From Bacteroidales bacterium (GTDB taxonomy: Bacteria > Bacteroidota > Bacteroidia > Bacteroidales > UBA3663), in NCBI GenBank assembly GCA_016293065.1, contig JAEDEY010000027.1:1-22086 (forward strand): a DNA stretch of 22,086 nt, in the 5' to 3' direction. Every line of letters starts with the position of its first letter. Position 1 is the stretch's first letter. The notes under the pieces are model-generated. The model saw nothing but the letters and a program-made list of their open reading frames with translations, had not been told where the DNA came from and did not search any database. Positions 13,622 through 22,048 of this stretch are shown piece after piece. The translations under genes were made by a program, and so were the position numbers.

Positions 13622-16051
13622 ATGGATTATCTAAAGCGAATCTGGCCATATCTGTTGGCCTTTATGGTTTTTGTGGCAGTAGCTTGCATCTACATGTCGC
13701 CAGTGTTTGACGGCAAGGTCATAGCTTCGACCGACGGTGTGCAAGGCCGTGCTGCAGTACATGAATGTGTCGAATACAGCCAGCAGACAGGCAATTACAG
13801 CTGGTGGACAGGCTCAATGTTCTCTGGCATGCCAAACTATCAGATAGGCGGAGGCAGGTACATGGCCAATGTCTATCTACGTCCGCTTCTGAAGACATTG
13901 CAGTGGGGTCATACCAATGTTCTCGCCATCGTGCTTATATATTGTCTCTGTTTCTTTGCCTTGGTGCGCAGCATGAAGGTCGATAAGTGGCTGTCGATAG
14001 TAGGAGCCCTCGCCATCACCTTCTCGAGCTATTTCTTTATCATCATAGCAGCCAATCACCATGGTAAGACTTCGACTCTCGCCTTGATGTCGTTGGCATT
14101 GGCTGGTTTCTACCTTATCTTCAATGGTCATCGCAAGACCGGTATCTGCCTTTCTATGATTGGCACCATGGCAGGATTCTATCCGCATCCGCAGATGGCA
14201 TATTATCTGTGCTTTATCTTTGCTGCCTTCGGTGCTGCCGAACTGTTGAAGGCTTGGAAGAACAAGGCATGGAAGAGCTTTGCGATCAACTGTCTGCTTG
14301 CGTTGGCGGCTTTAGGCATTGGTGTTGGTACTGGCACATCTGCCACATTTGCCAATCTTGAATATGCTGAAGAGACGATGCGAGGCGGACACAGCGACCT
14401 TGTCAAGTCGTCGGATGCCGACAATAAGACCAAGGGTCTGGATCTCGACTATGCAACGGCATGGAGCTACGGCATTGACGAATGTTGGACCTTCCTTGTG
14501 CCTGACTATATGGGTGGTTCGTCGAACTATAATGTAGGCAGTGACAGTGAGCTTTGCAAGGACATGATCAAGCAGGGCGTGCCAAAGAAATCGGCAGAGC
14601 AGTTCTGCAAGAACGTGCCGACCTACTGGGGAGACCAGCCTTTCACTGCCGGTCCTGTCTATATGGGAGCCATTGTCTGCATGCTGTTCCTCTTGGGACT
14701 TTTTGTGGTCAAGGGTCCATACAAATGGGCATTGCTCGTCGTGACCCTTCTTTCGGTCATGCTCTCGTGGGGCTATCATTTCATGGGTCTGACTCGTTTC
14801 TTCTTCGACAATGTGCCTATGTACAACAAGTTCCGTGCAGTATCGTCGATACTTGTCATTGCAGAAATCACGATGCCTTTGCTTGGCTTCCTTGCTTTGC
14901 AGAGTCTTGTCGAGGCAAAGAAAGTGGGCGAGGACTTGTCGAAGAAAGTGCTCACGGCAGGAGGTATTGTCGTGGCATTGGCTCTTGTCTGCCTTATGTT
15001 CACATCGGGCTTTGAAGGCAGAAGCGATGCGCAGATGCCCGAATGGCTCACACCAATGCTCGTCGATGCCCGTCGTGCCATGCTTTCTGCCGATTGCTGG
15101 CGTTCGATCATCTTTGTCGCATTAGGTACTGCTGTCGTATGGTTCTACACCAAGAGCCAGAAGTTCACCACACCACTCTTGGCAATAGTCCTCGGGGTGT
15201 TGGTACTTGCCGACATGTGGCCTGTTGCAAAGCGATTCATGAACGACTCTCACTTCTCTCAAGGCAATGCCTACGATAAGGAATTCAAGATGCAACCATG
15301 GGAGAAGCAGATTCTTGACAGCGACAAGGATCCGAATTTCCGTGTCTTCAACCTCACGGCAAGTCCGTTCAACGATGCCCGCACATCCTATTATCTGAAG
15401 TCAATCGGTGGCTATAGCGCTGCCAAGCTCCGTCGCTATCAGGATCTCATCGACCAGCATCTGTCGAAGATGCACATGCCTGTGATCAATATGCTCAACA
15501 CCAAGTATTTCATTGTGCCAGATCAGGATACAGGAGCGCCTGTGGTTCAACTCAACCCTGATGCAATGGGCAATGCATGGTTTGTCGAGAAGATTGTCGA
15601 GGCAAAGACACCCAACGAGGAATGTGACATGCTGATGACTCTCGACTTGCATCGCGAGGCGGTAGTTGGCTCTGATTATATAAATAATGTGTCAGACCTC
15701 AATCCAGGAGCCGACTCTTTGGCTCATATCTCTCTGGCCAAATACACGCCAGAATATATTGAATACGATGCCGAGTGCTCGAAGCCTGGCACTGTCATCT
15801 TCAGCGAGATATTCTATCCTCACGGATGGAAGGCGATTGTCGATGGCAAGCCAGCCGACCTGTATCGTGCCAACTATATGCTTCGTGCAATTAATCTTGA
15901 GCCTGGCAAGCACCACATCCGTCTGGAGTTCCGTCCTGAGAGCGTAGCCAAGGGCAACACCATCTCGATGACTTTCGTCATCCTTATGTATCTCATCATT
16001 GCAGGAATACTATTGTCAAATCTAAGAAAAGGTAAAGAAAAAGTTTGTTGA
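13622..16051 (+). CDS. YfhO-family polytopic membrane protein (GT-C-like)
   Basis: An 809-residue inner-membrane protein. The first segment (IWPYLLAFMVFVAVACIYM) is followed by a long external loop with WWTGSMFSGMPNYQ at 61-74, then many hydrophobic segments to about residue 530. A soluble domain follows (PWEKQILDSDKDPNFRVFNL onward), with the family's C-terminal block IFYPHGWKAIVDGKPA, and a last membrane segment (ISMTFVILMYLIIAGILL). B. subtilis YfhO takes part in glycosylation of lipoteichoic acid, and the family is GT-C-like, so this protein may use a polyprenyl-phosphate sugar on the outer face. It could also be a partner in block transfer; I do not see Wzy or oligosaccharyltransferase motifs. 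The ATG at 13622 is 2 bp past the previous stop; an upstream TTG (13616) is less likely. Confidence 0.85.
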   Translation: MDYLKRIWPYLLAFMVFVAVACIYMSPVFDGKVIASTDGVQGRAAVHECVEYSQQTGNYSWWTGSMFSGMPNYQIGGGRYMANVYLRPLLKTLQWGHTNVLAIVLIYCLCFFALVRSMKVDKWLSIVGALAITFSSYFFIIIAANHHGKTSTLALMSLALAGFYLIFNGHRKTGICLSMIGTMAGFYPHPQMAYYLCFIFAAFGAAELLKAWKNKAWKSFAINCLLALAALGIGVGTGTSATFANLEYAEETMRGGHSDLVKSSDADNKTKGLDLDYATAWSYGIDECWTFLVPDYMGGSSNYNVGSDSELCKDMIKQGVPKKSAEQFCKNVPTYWGDQPFTAGPVYMGAIVCMLFLLGLFVVKGPYKWALLVVTLLSVMLSWGYHFMGLTRFFFDNVPMYNKFRAVSSILVIAEITMPLLGFLALQSLVEAKKVGEDLSKKVLTAGGIVVALALVCLMFTSGFEGRSDAQMPEWLTPMLVDARRAMLSADCWRSIIFVALGTAVVWFYTKSQKFTTPLLAIVLGVLVLADMWPVAKRFMNDSHFSQGNAYDKEFKMQPWEKQILDSDKDPNFRVFNLTASPFNDARTSYYLKSIGGYSAAKLRRYQDLIDQHLSKMHMPVINMLNTKYFIVPDQDTGAPVVQLNPDAMGNAWFVEKIVEAKTPNEECDMLMTLDLHREAVVGSDYINNVSDLNPGADSLAHISLAKYTPEYIEYDAECSKPGTVIFSEIFYPHGWKAIVDGKPADLYRANYMLRAINLEPGKHHIRLEFRPESVAKGNTISMTFVILMYLIIAGILLSNLRKGKEKVC

Positions 16052-16052
16052 A

Positions 16053-16976
16053 ATGAAGTCTGAACGTCCATTGCTGAGTGCAAGACGCGTGAAGTTCTAC
16101 ACACGATCGTTCTCGCTTGAGCTCTATGAACAGGCAAAACATCTGTTCGAGGGTGCAGGCTATCCATGTGTGCGACTGACCGATCAGACTGCCGACGGCT
16201 ATTTCTTCACTATGCTTGCCGATACCGATTGTGACGTGGCAATCAATGTCGATGAGGATGCCTACATCGAAGACCTTGAGGCTGTGCTCGACCTTGCCGA
16301 ATTTGTGCTGCAGCAAGGCTATGCCAATGCAGGCTGTCCTGATTGTGCTCCTGGCTGTCCACGAGGAGGCAATCCTATCGTTACCAACCCATTCTTCAAC
16401 ATCTTCGACCTGCAGCAGATCCGCACGAAGTGGAAGGGTAGAAGGGAAGGAGAGAGAGAAGTGAGAAGGTTCAGGTATGACGATGTCAAGAAGCAATTGC
16501 GCGAGAAGTTTGAATATGACGAGTCGCTCATAGTCCGTCCGCATTTCGACAGCATCTACGATGAGCCATACTACAACTTCTTCTTCTGGCTTGCCTATCA
16601 TTTCAGGACTCTCTATCTGCCCAATGTCAAGCATAGCGACGGACTTTCCACAGTGCTCTATTCAGTCGATGGCCGCTGTCTTTGCAAACATTCATGGATG
16701 TCGAGGTTCTATCATCAGCGTTCTGATCAGACCTCAAGGATCGATGCCCTTATCGATGAGGTTTGTGAGTCACGAGGCATGAAGCGCTTGCAGTTTTCGA
16801 CGGCACAGATACTGCATTTCCGTCTCGACCATCTCTTGCGCTTTGCCATCCGTGTGCCACAGCGTATTGCCAACTGGCCGCGAAAGTGGAAAAAATGGTA
16901 TGATCGATACAAAAGAAAGACAACTATTGCCATTATTCCCTTCATCTCCATTAACATCTTTATCTTCTTAAAATAA
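16053..16976 (+). CDS. Unrecognised protein, possible glycosyltransferase-like
   Basis: A 307-residue protein that I do not recognise. It has no signal peptide. Residues 60-72 (CDVAINVDEDAYI) look like a beta strand ending in an acidic DED motif, followed by a helix (EDLEAVLDLAEFVLQQ), which recalls the metal-binding site of GT-A glycosyltransferases. C95, C98 and C102 in CPDCAPGC form a tight cysteine cluster, with more at 209 and 211 (CLC). A very basic, purine-coded stretch lies at about 126-142, and the C-terminus is basic then hydrophobic (KRKTTIAIIPFISINIFIFL), which suggests membrane attachment. It is fitted between the YfhO gene (1-bp gap) and a GT4 (5 bp), so it belongs to the glycan pathway. 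A transferase is my best guess; a modifying or metal-binding enzyme is also possible. Confidence 0.75.
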   Translation: MKSERPLLSARRVKFYTRSFSLELYEQAKHLFEGAGYPCVRLTDQTADGYFFTMLADTDCDVAINVDEDAYIEDLEAVLDLAEFVLQQGYANAGCPDCAPGCPRGGNPIVTNPFFNIFDLQQIRTKWKGRREGEREVRRFRYDDVKKQLREKFEYDESLIVRPHFDSIYDEPYYNFFFWLAYHFRTLYLPNVKHSDGLSTVLYSVDGRCLCKHSWMSRFYHQRSDQTSRIDALIDEVCESRGMKRLQFSTAQILHFRLDHLLRFAIRVPQRIANWPRKWKKWYDRYKRKTTIAIIPFISINIFIFLK

Positions 16977-16981
16977 AAACA

Positions 16982-18106
16982 ATGAGAATCACAATACTCG
17001 GAACGGCTCATCCCTATCGTGGAGGCATAGCAGCTTTCAATGAGCGCTTGGCACATCAGTTTCAAGACGAAGGACATGAAGTGGAGATAGTCACTTTCAC
17101 ACTTCAGTATCCGGGATTCTTGTTCCCTGGCAAGACACAATACAGCTCAAATGCTGCACCGAAGGACCTGAATATTTCACGACGGGTCAACAGTTGCAAT
17201 CCTTTCAACTGGATCAGCGTCGGACGTTATGTTTCCAAGAGTCAGCCCGACTTGCTTGTCATTGGCTTCTGGTTGCCTTTCATGGCTCCATGTTTCGGCA
17301 CAATAGCCCGAATAGTGAAAGCAAATAGCAAGACAAAGGTAGTAGCAGTCTTGCATAACCTCATTCCCCATGAAGCTCGCATTGGGGACAAGCCTTTTGC
17401 CAAGTATTTCTGTGGCTCAGTCGATGGTTTTGTCTCGTTGTCGAAATCTGTGTTGAACGATATAGATGTTTTCGACCATAAAAAGCCTCGCGCTTTCTCT
17501 CCTCATCCTATCTACGACAATTTCGGTAACAGAGTGTCGAACCAAGAGGCTTGTGAGCAACTTGGACTTGCCCCAGAACGAAGCTATCTATTGTTCTTCG
17601 GCCTAATCCGCGACTATAAGGGACTTGACTGGCTGCTCGAAGCGTTTGCCAAGTCAGAAGCTGCTGCTGCAAAGGATGTGTGTCTCATCATTGCTGGAGA
17701 GTTCTATGGCGATGGCGAGAAGTATCATACGCTGGCTAACACTCTCGGAATTGACGAGCGCATTGAGTGGCGCACCGATTACGTTCCTGACAGCGAAGTC
17801 AAGTATTACTTCTGTGCTGCCGACCTTGTGGTTCAGCCTTATAAAAGTGCAACCCAGAGTGGTGTCACGCAGATAGCCTATCATTTTGAGAAGCCAATGT
17901 TGGTGACTTCTGTCGGAGGCTTGTCTGAGATTGTGCCTAATGGAAAGGTCGGATATTCGGTTGCGCCCAATGTCGAAGCTATTTCCTCGGCAATAGATGA
18001 TTTCTGTAGTCATCAACACGATTTTGCGGAAGGAATCAGAGAAGAGAAGAAGAAATATTCATGGCAGGTAATGAGCCAAACAATTATCGAACTATGCCAA
18101 AAGTAA
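16982..18106 (+). CDS. Glycosyltransferase family 4 with a diverged E-x7-E motif
   Basis: A 374-residue GT-B protein. GTAHPYRGGIAAFNERLA at 7-24 is the N-terminal glycine loop, LHNLIPHE at 124-131 is the inter-lobe histidine region, FFGLIRDYKGLDWLLEAF at 205-222 holds the donor-phosphate Arg and Lys, and the C-lobe reads QPYKSATQSGVTQIAYHFEKP. In this position GT4 enzymes usually carry E-x7-E; here the first Glu is replaced within SATQSGVTQIAY, a pattern seen in a minority of GT4 members. The fold call is firm, the catalytic reading less so. It follows the unknown gene by 5 bp and its end overlaps the antiterminator gene. Confidence 0.9.
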   Translation: MRITILGTAHPYRGGIAAFNERLAHQFQDEGHEVEIVTFTLQYPGFLFPGKTQYSSNAAPKDLNISRRVNSCNPFNWISVGRYVSKSQPDLLVIGFWLPFMAPCFGTIARIVKANSKTKVVAVLHNLIPHEARIGDKPFAKYFCGSVDGFVSLSKSVLNDIDVFDHKKPRAFSPHPIYDNFGNRVSNQEACEQLGLAPERSYLLFFGLIRDYKGLDWLLEAFAKSEAAAAKDVCLIIAGEFYGDGEKYHTLANTLGIDERIEWRTDYVPDSEVKYYFCAADLVVQPYKSATQSGVTQIAYHFEKPMLVTSVGGLSEIVPNGKVGYSVAPNVEAISSAIDDFCSHQHDFAEGIREEKKKYSWQVMSQTIIELCQK

Positions 18107-18723
18107 TAAAGTCATTGTCGCCAAGTGCAGAGGAGGTTCTTGCTAAGAAGAGAGAATTGCGCGAGGAGCATTGGTATGCAGTTGCCGTTGCTTCTCAGCA
18201 TGAGCGCAAGATCGTAGAGACCTTGAAATCGAAAGGGAAGGAGGCTTATGTGCCTGTCAGACAAGAGAAACATAGATGGTCGGACAGAATGAAGATTGTC
18301 GATGTCGTTCTGACCCCACAGATAATTTTCGTGCGCAACTCGATGGACAAGAAAAACGAAGTCTTTGTCAACCATAAGGTCAAGTGTTATATCTATGCGC
18401 CTGGCGAGAATAAGCCTTGTCCGATAACCGACGAGAAAATGCGTGACTTCATTAGGCTAATCGACAAAAACTATGAGTTCAAGCTGACAGCTCCTATGAT
18501 AGGAGAGGATGTGATGATGCTTGAAGGTCCATTGAAAGGCCTCGTCGGTGAACTTGTCAGAGTCGAAGACGGGACCCAGCTATTCCTGCGCATGAACGAC
18601 GCTTTCGGAGCCCTGGTGAAGATTGATGTCATGAAAGTGCAGAAAGTACCAAAAGGCACAAAGAGCGTAGCTTCAGAGAATACTCCGAAGAAAGTGGTGC
18701 AGGAGTTTGAGGAGGAAAAGTAA
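18094..18723 (+). CDS. UpxY-like NusG-family transcription antiterminator
   Basis: A 209-residue specialised NusG paralogue. The NGN domain begins HWYAVAVASQHERKI (26-40) and continues through AYVPVRQEKHRWSDRMK and TPQIIFVR (74-81). A KOW-like segment at about 138-165 reads EDVMMLEGPLKGLVGELVRV. In Bacteroides, UpxY proteins are encoded by the first gene of each capsule operon and keep RNA polymerase from stopping in its leader. Here the gene is the last of the locus, 27 bp from the convergent cdsA. I prefer the ATG at 18094 (13-bp overlap with the GT4); the ATG at 18061 would add 11 residues. The C-terminal tail is charged (EFEEEK). No UpxZ-like gene is seen. Confidence 0.88.
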   Translation: MPKVIKSLSPSAEEVLAKKRELREEHWYAVAVASQHERKIVETLKSKGKEAYVPVRQEKHRWSDRMKIVDVVLTPQIIFVRNSMDKKNEVFVNHKVKCYIYAPGENKPCPITDEKMRDFIRLIDKNYEFKLTAPMIGEDVMMLEGPLKGLVGELVRVEDGTQLFLRMNDAFGALVKIDVMKVQKVPKGTKSVASENTPKKVVQEFEEEK

Positions 18724-18750
18724 TAAGATCTGTATAAATGAAAAAGGACT

Positions 18751-19641
18751 TTAGAAGATAGTGATCACGACTAAGTAGATATACATCGCAGGAGCAGCCA
18801 TGATGAGAGAGTCGAAACGATCCCATAATCCTCCATGACCAGGCAGGATGTTGCCCGAATCTTTGACTCCAACCGAACGCTTGACAAACGACTCGATGAG
18901 GTCGCCGAATGTCGCAAAGACACTTACAGTCATTGCCATGCCCATCCATTCAAGACGGGTGAGACGAACACCTTCGTGGATATCTACACCGATAAATTCC
19001 CAGAATTGAGGATAGTAGAGTCCAAGTCCTAATAACATACAGAAGACCATTCCTCCCCAGAATCCCTCCCAAGACTTCTTGGGTGATACACGAGGGAAAA
19101 GACGGTGGCGACCATGACGGCCGAGAGTGCAGCCTGTGAGGAACGCTCCTGTGTCGTTGACCCATATGAAGAGAAACAGTGACAGCACAAAGATTGGGCA
19201 ATAGTCTTTGAGAATCTCGCCAAGAGGATATTTTAATGTATGGAAGGCAATCTGATTGACCAATGCCAACGGAGCTGAAATATAGACCTGACCAAGAATG
19301 ATATAAGCCAATTCTCTCAAAGGATTGTCTTGTCGTGTATATAGACGGCTGATAAACATTGCCATCACATAAGAGAGATAGAGGAGGAGAATCCAAAGAG
19401 AAGTGAGTCGGGAAGCCTCAAGCCAAACACAAACAAACAACAAAGCACCAGCCAAGCTATGAAGAATCTTGTTGATGTGTACTTCTCGAGATACATTGAT
19501 CAGATTGTAAAATTCATAAAGTGTTCCGAATACAAGGATCGAAAACACAGCTATGAATGAATACGGTCCAAATAGAATTCCCGCCATAATGGCAGCCACT
19601 ACGAGGAGACCTGTGACTGTGCGTTGTAGTAGAGACTTCAT
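18751..19641 (-). CDS. cdsA: Phosphatidate cytidylyltransferase
   Basis: A 296-residue inner-membrane enzyme that makes CDP-diacylglycerol from phosphatidate and CTP, the branch point for all glycerophospholipids. The diagnostic signature spans 251-277: S251, K254-R255, K260-D261-S262, then PGHGG at 267-271 and D274-R275-F276-D277. A more N-terminal conserved part, VNDTGAFLTGCTLGRH at 161-176 and RVSPKKSWEG at 184-193, is also intact. Seven to eight hydrophobic segments fit the family. The start lies 16 bp after the ftsH stop, and it is the last gene of rsfS-ftsH-cdsA. It converges on the antiterminator gene with a 27-bp gap in which I see no obvious terminator. Confidence 0.96.
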   Translation of the reverse strand: MKSLLQRTVTGLLVVAAIMAGILFGPYSFIAVFSILVFGTLYEFYNLINVSREVHINKILHSLAGALLFVCVWLEASRLTSLWILLLYLSYVMAMFISRLYTRQDNPLRELAYIILGQVYISAPLALVNQIAFHTLKYPLGEILKDYCPIFVLSLFLFIWVNDTGAFLTGCTLGRHGRHRLFPRVSPKKSWEGFWGGMVFCMLLGLGLYYPQFWEFIGVDIHEGVRLTRLEWMGMAMTVSVFATFGDLIESFVKRSVGVKDSGNILPGHGGLWDRFDSLIMAAPAMYIYLVVITIF

Positions 19642-19657
19642 GCTTTCGTTTCAATTG

Positions 19658-21691
19658 TTAATTATTGTTTGATGTATTATCGTTTTCTACCCCATTATCT
19701 TCAACAGCTGCTGTGTCGGTGTCGAGCAACTCTTCCGAGCGTGATGCCCATTTACGAGGTCCAAAGATATTCTGCACATCTTCGGTGAAAATCACTTCAC
19801 GCTCTTCAAGTACATTGGTCAATGAGTTATGTCCCGAGGCATATTCAATCAGGATCTTCTTGGCACGAGCGTATTGCTCACTGATAATCGCATTGATTTC
19901 CTCGTCAATAAGTTTGGCCGTTTCATCGCTATATGGCTTAGTAAAACCAAATTCCTGACCAGTCGAATCGTAATAGCAAATATTTGGCAAGCGTTTGCTC
20001 ATACCATAATAAACTACCATGGCATATACTTGCTTGGTGACACGTTCGAGGTCGTTGGCTGCACCGCTCGAAATATGTCCAAGGAACAATTCTTCGGCTG
20101 CTCGTCCTCCCAACAGTGAACACAGTTCGTCGAGCATCTGTTCCTTGGTGGTAATCTGACGCTCCTCTGGCATATACCATGCAGCACCGAGAGCGCGTCC
20201 GCGAGGAACAATGGTTACTTTCACCAAAGGAGAAGCATATTGCAGGTTCCAGCTGATTGTGGCATGACCAGCCTCATGCACAGCGATGCTGTGTTTCTCT
20301 TCCTTGGTCATTACCTTGCTCTTCTTTTCGAGACCACCTATGATTCGGTCAACAGCGGCATTGAAGTCGTGCATATCAATCTTCTCCTTGCCGTTGCGTG
20401 CAGCGATAAGGGCAGCTTCGTTACATACGTTAGCAATGTCTGCACCCGAGAAGCCAGGAGTCTGACGAGCCAATCTCGTCACATCCATGTCTTCGGCAAG
20501 TTTCAGAGGCTTGAGGTGAACCTTGAATATTTCCACACGGTCGTTTAGTTCCGGCAGGTCAACGTGAATCTGACGATCGAAACGGCCGGCACGCAACAGA
20601 GCCTTGTCGAGTATTTCTGCTCGGTTGGTAGCTGCAAGGATGATGACACCGCTATTGGTGCCGAAGCCATCCATTTCGGTGAGCAGCTGATTGAGCGTGT
20701 TTTCGCGTTCATCATTGCCTCCGCTCATTGCTGCTTTGCCTCGGGCACGGCCAACGGCATCTATCTCATCGATAAATATAATGCAAGGAGCCTTTTCCTT
20801 TGCTTGACGGAAAAGATCACGCACACGGCTTGCGCCCACACCGACAAACATCTCGACAAAATCGGAGCCCGACATCGAGAAGAATGGCACGTCAGCTTCT
20901 CCTGCCACAGCCTTGGCAAGAAGAGTCTTACCTGTGCCTGGAGGGCCTACGAGCAATGCACCCTTTGGTATCTTACCTCCGATATGTGTATATTTCTGAG
21001 GATTCTTGAGAAACTCAACAATCTCCTGCACTTCTTGCTTTGCCTCGCTGAGACCTGCAACATCGGCAAAGTTGACATTCACTCGGTTGTCTTTCTCATA
21101 GACCTGAGCCCTTGAACGGCCAACACTGAAAATGCCGCCTCCAGGACCACCGGCCATCTTTCGGAAGAAGATGAACCAGAACAATAACAATATAATGAAA
21201 GGAGAGCCAAAATTGATCAACAACTCCCAATTGGATGACCCAGACTCGTAGCTGACTTCTGAATTGAACTTGCTGTCCTCTTCGCTCCTCCAGCTATCTA
21301 TGTCTTCCGAGAACTTATCTGCACTTGGCACTATCGACTCTACCAAGTACTGCTTACCCTCGCTCTTGGCTTTCTCGTAGGCACTCTTGATCGCACTGAA
21401 CGACTCTTCGATAGGAGCAGTGTTCAGTGGAGCAGAGACCAAGCCCTGCTTCTTGTTGAGATTGATTTTCTCGAAATAGCCGTTCTTCGCCATTGTCTGG
21501 AAGTCAGAATAGCTTATTTTGCGGCTAAGTTCATTGCCTGACATGAAATATATGCCAAACAGGGTGATGGCTAAGATGATGTATATCCAATAGAAGTTGA
21601 AGCCACCACTGCCTCCGATCTTCAAATAGCCATCTTGATTTTTGTTGTTAGCCTGATTCTTTCCTTGATTCTTGTTAATGTCTTTCTCCAT
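19658..21691 (-). CDS. ftsH: ATP-dependent zinc metalloprotease FtsH
   Basis: A 677-residue membrane-bound AAA+ protease that removes damaged or regulatory membrane and cytosolic proteins. The N-terminus is an Asn/Lys-rich tail, with TM1 at about 33-50, a periplasmic domain to about 155 and TM2 at about 157-176. The AAA module has Walker A GPPGTGKT (249-256), Walker B IIFIDEID (304-311) and the second region of homology with arginine fingers R367 and R370. The protease site is HEAGH at 472-476, with D547 in SGAANDLERV as probable third zinc ligand. The C-terminus is an acidic, Asn-rich tail. Length is normal. The start is 6 bp downstream of the rsfS stop. Confidence 0.98.
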   Translation of the reverse strand: MEKDINKNQGKNQANNKNQDGYLKIGGSGGFNFYWIYIILAITLFGIYFMSGNELSRKISYSDFQTMAKNGYFEKINLNKKQGLVSAPLNTAPIEESFSAIKSAYEKAKSEGKQYLVESIVPSADKFSEDIDSWRSEEDSKFNSEVSYESGSSNWELLINFGSPFIILLLFWFIFFRKMAGGPGGGIFSVGRSRAQVYEKDNRVNVNFADVAGLSEAKQEVQEIVEFLKNPQKYTHIGGKIPKGALLVGPPGTGKTLLAKAVAGEADVPFFSMSGSDFVEMFVGVGASRVRDLFRQAKEKAPCIIFIDEIDAVGRARGKAAMSGGNDERENTLNQLLTEMDGFGTNSGVIILAATNRAEILDKALLRAGRFDRQIHVDLPELNDRVEIFKVHLKPLKLAEDMDVTRLARQTPGFSGADIANVCNEAALIAARNGKEKIDMHDFNAAVDRIIGGLEKKSKVMTKEEKHSIAVHEAGHATISWNLQYASPLVKVTIVPRGRALGAAWYMPEERQITTKEQMLDELCSLLGGRAAEELFLGHISSGAANDLERVTKQVYAMVVYYGMSKRLPNICYYDSTGQEFGFTKPYSDETAKLIDEEINAIISEQYARAKKILIEYASGHNSLTNVLEEREVIFTEDVQNIFGPRKWASRSEELLDTDTAAVEDNGVENDNTSNNN

Positions 21692-21697
21692 AAATAA

Positions 21698-22048
21698 TCA
21701 TAATAAATCTGGAACTTTGGTAATCTTGGCATCTTCCCACAGAGATTCCAATCGATAGAAGTCGCGAGTCTCACGTTGGAAAACATGTACGAGCACATAG
21801 CCATAATCGACGGCTATCCACAGTCGGTTCTGCATTCCCACATGACCTAAGTCGCGCTGTCCTGTATGCTCGCGGACATAGTCAGTCAGAGTGTTGGCAA
21901 TGCCATAGACATGAGTCGAAGATGTACCTTCGCACACTACGAAATATGTGAAAGCTGCCTCCTCAATGTCACTCATGTCGATTACCTGAATGTCGCGGGC
22001 CTTTGCGTCTTGCAATCCCTCGATGATATTTTGAATTAAATTGTCCAT
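21698..22048 (-). CDS. rsfS: Ribosome silencing factor RsfS
   Basis: A 116-residue protein of the RsfS/Iojap (DUF143) family. It binds L14 (uL14) of the large ribosomal subunit and blocks subunit joining when nutrients are short. Typical features are DIQVIDMSDIEEAAFTYFVV at 19-38, the Gly-Thr-Ser after it (41-43), WIAVDYGYVLVHVF at 77-90 and RDFYRLESLW at 95-104. The length is the usual one. It is first in the operon with ftsH and cdsA. Thirty-eight bases upstream remain in the window; TAACTTCG on the minus strand (22073-22066) could be a diverged -7 box, but its -33 partner would lie outside. Confidence 0.95.
   Translation of the reverse strand: MDNLIQNIIEGLQDAKARDIQVIDMSDIEEAAFTYFVVCEGTSSTHVYGIANTLTDYVREHTGQRDLGHVGMQNRLWIAVDYGYVLVHVFQRETRDFYRLESLWEDAKITKVPDLL

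Noticed and set aside
16426..16468. Purine-rich run with a short GA repeat, as a phase-variation tract
   Set aside because: The uninterrupted GA part has only about four to five units, the run is broken by T residues and the reading frame is intact; it simply encodes basic and acidic residues.
15996..16634. 212-codon open frame on the minus strand across YfhO and the unknown gene
   Set aside because: Both opposing plus-strand genes are tightly packed in the operon, and the antisense translation has no signal peptide or motif.
18724..18750. Bidirectional terminator between the antiterminator gene and cdsA
   Set aside because: The 27-bp gap has no stem of useful length; a GTGATCAC palindrome lies near 18761-18768 inside cdsA but has no loop or T-run.
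20564..21115. 183-codon open frame on the plus strand inside ftsH
   Set aside because: It is opposite the highly conserved AAA region of ftsH, and its composition is what the complementary codons would give.
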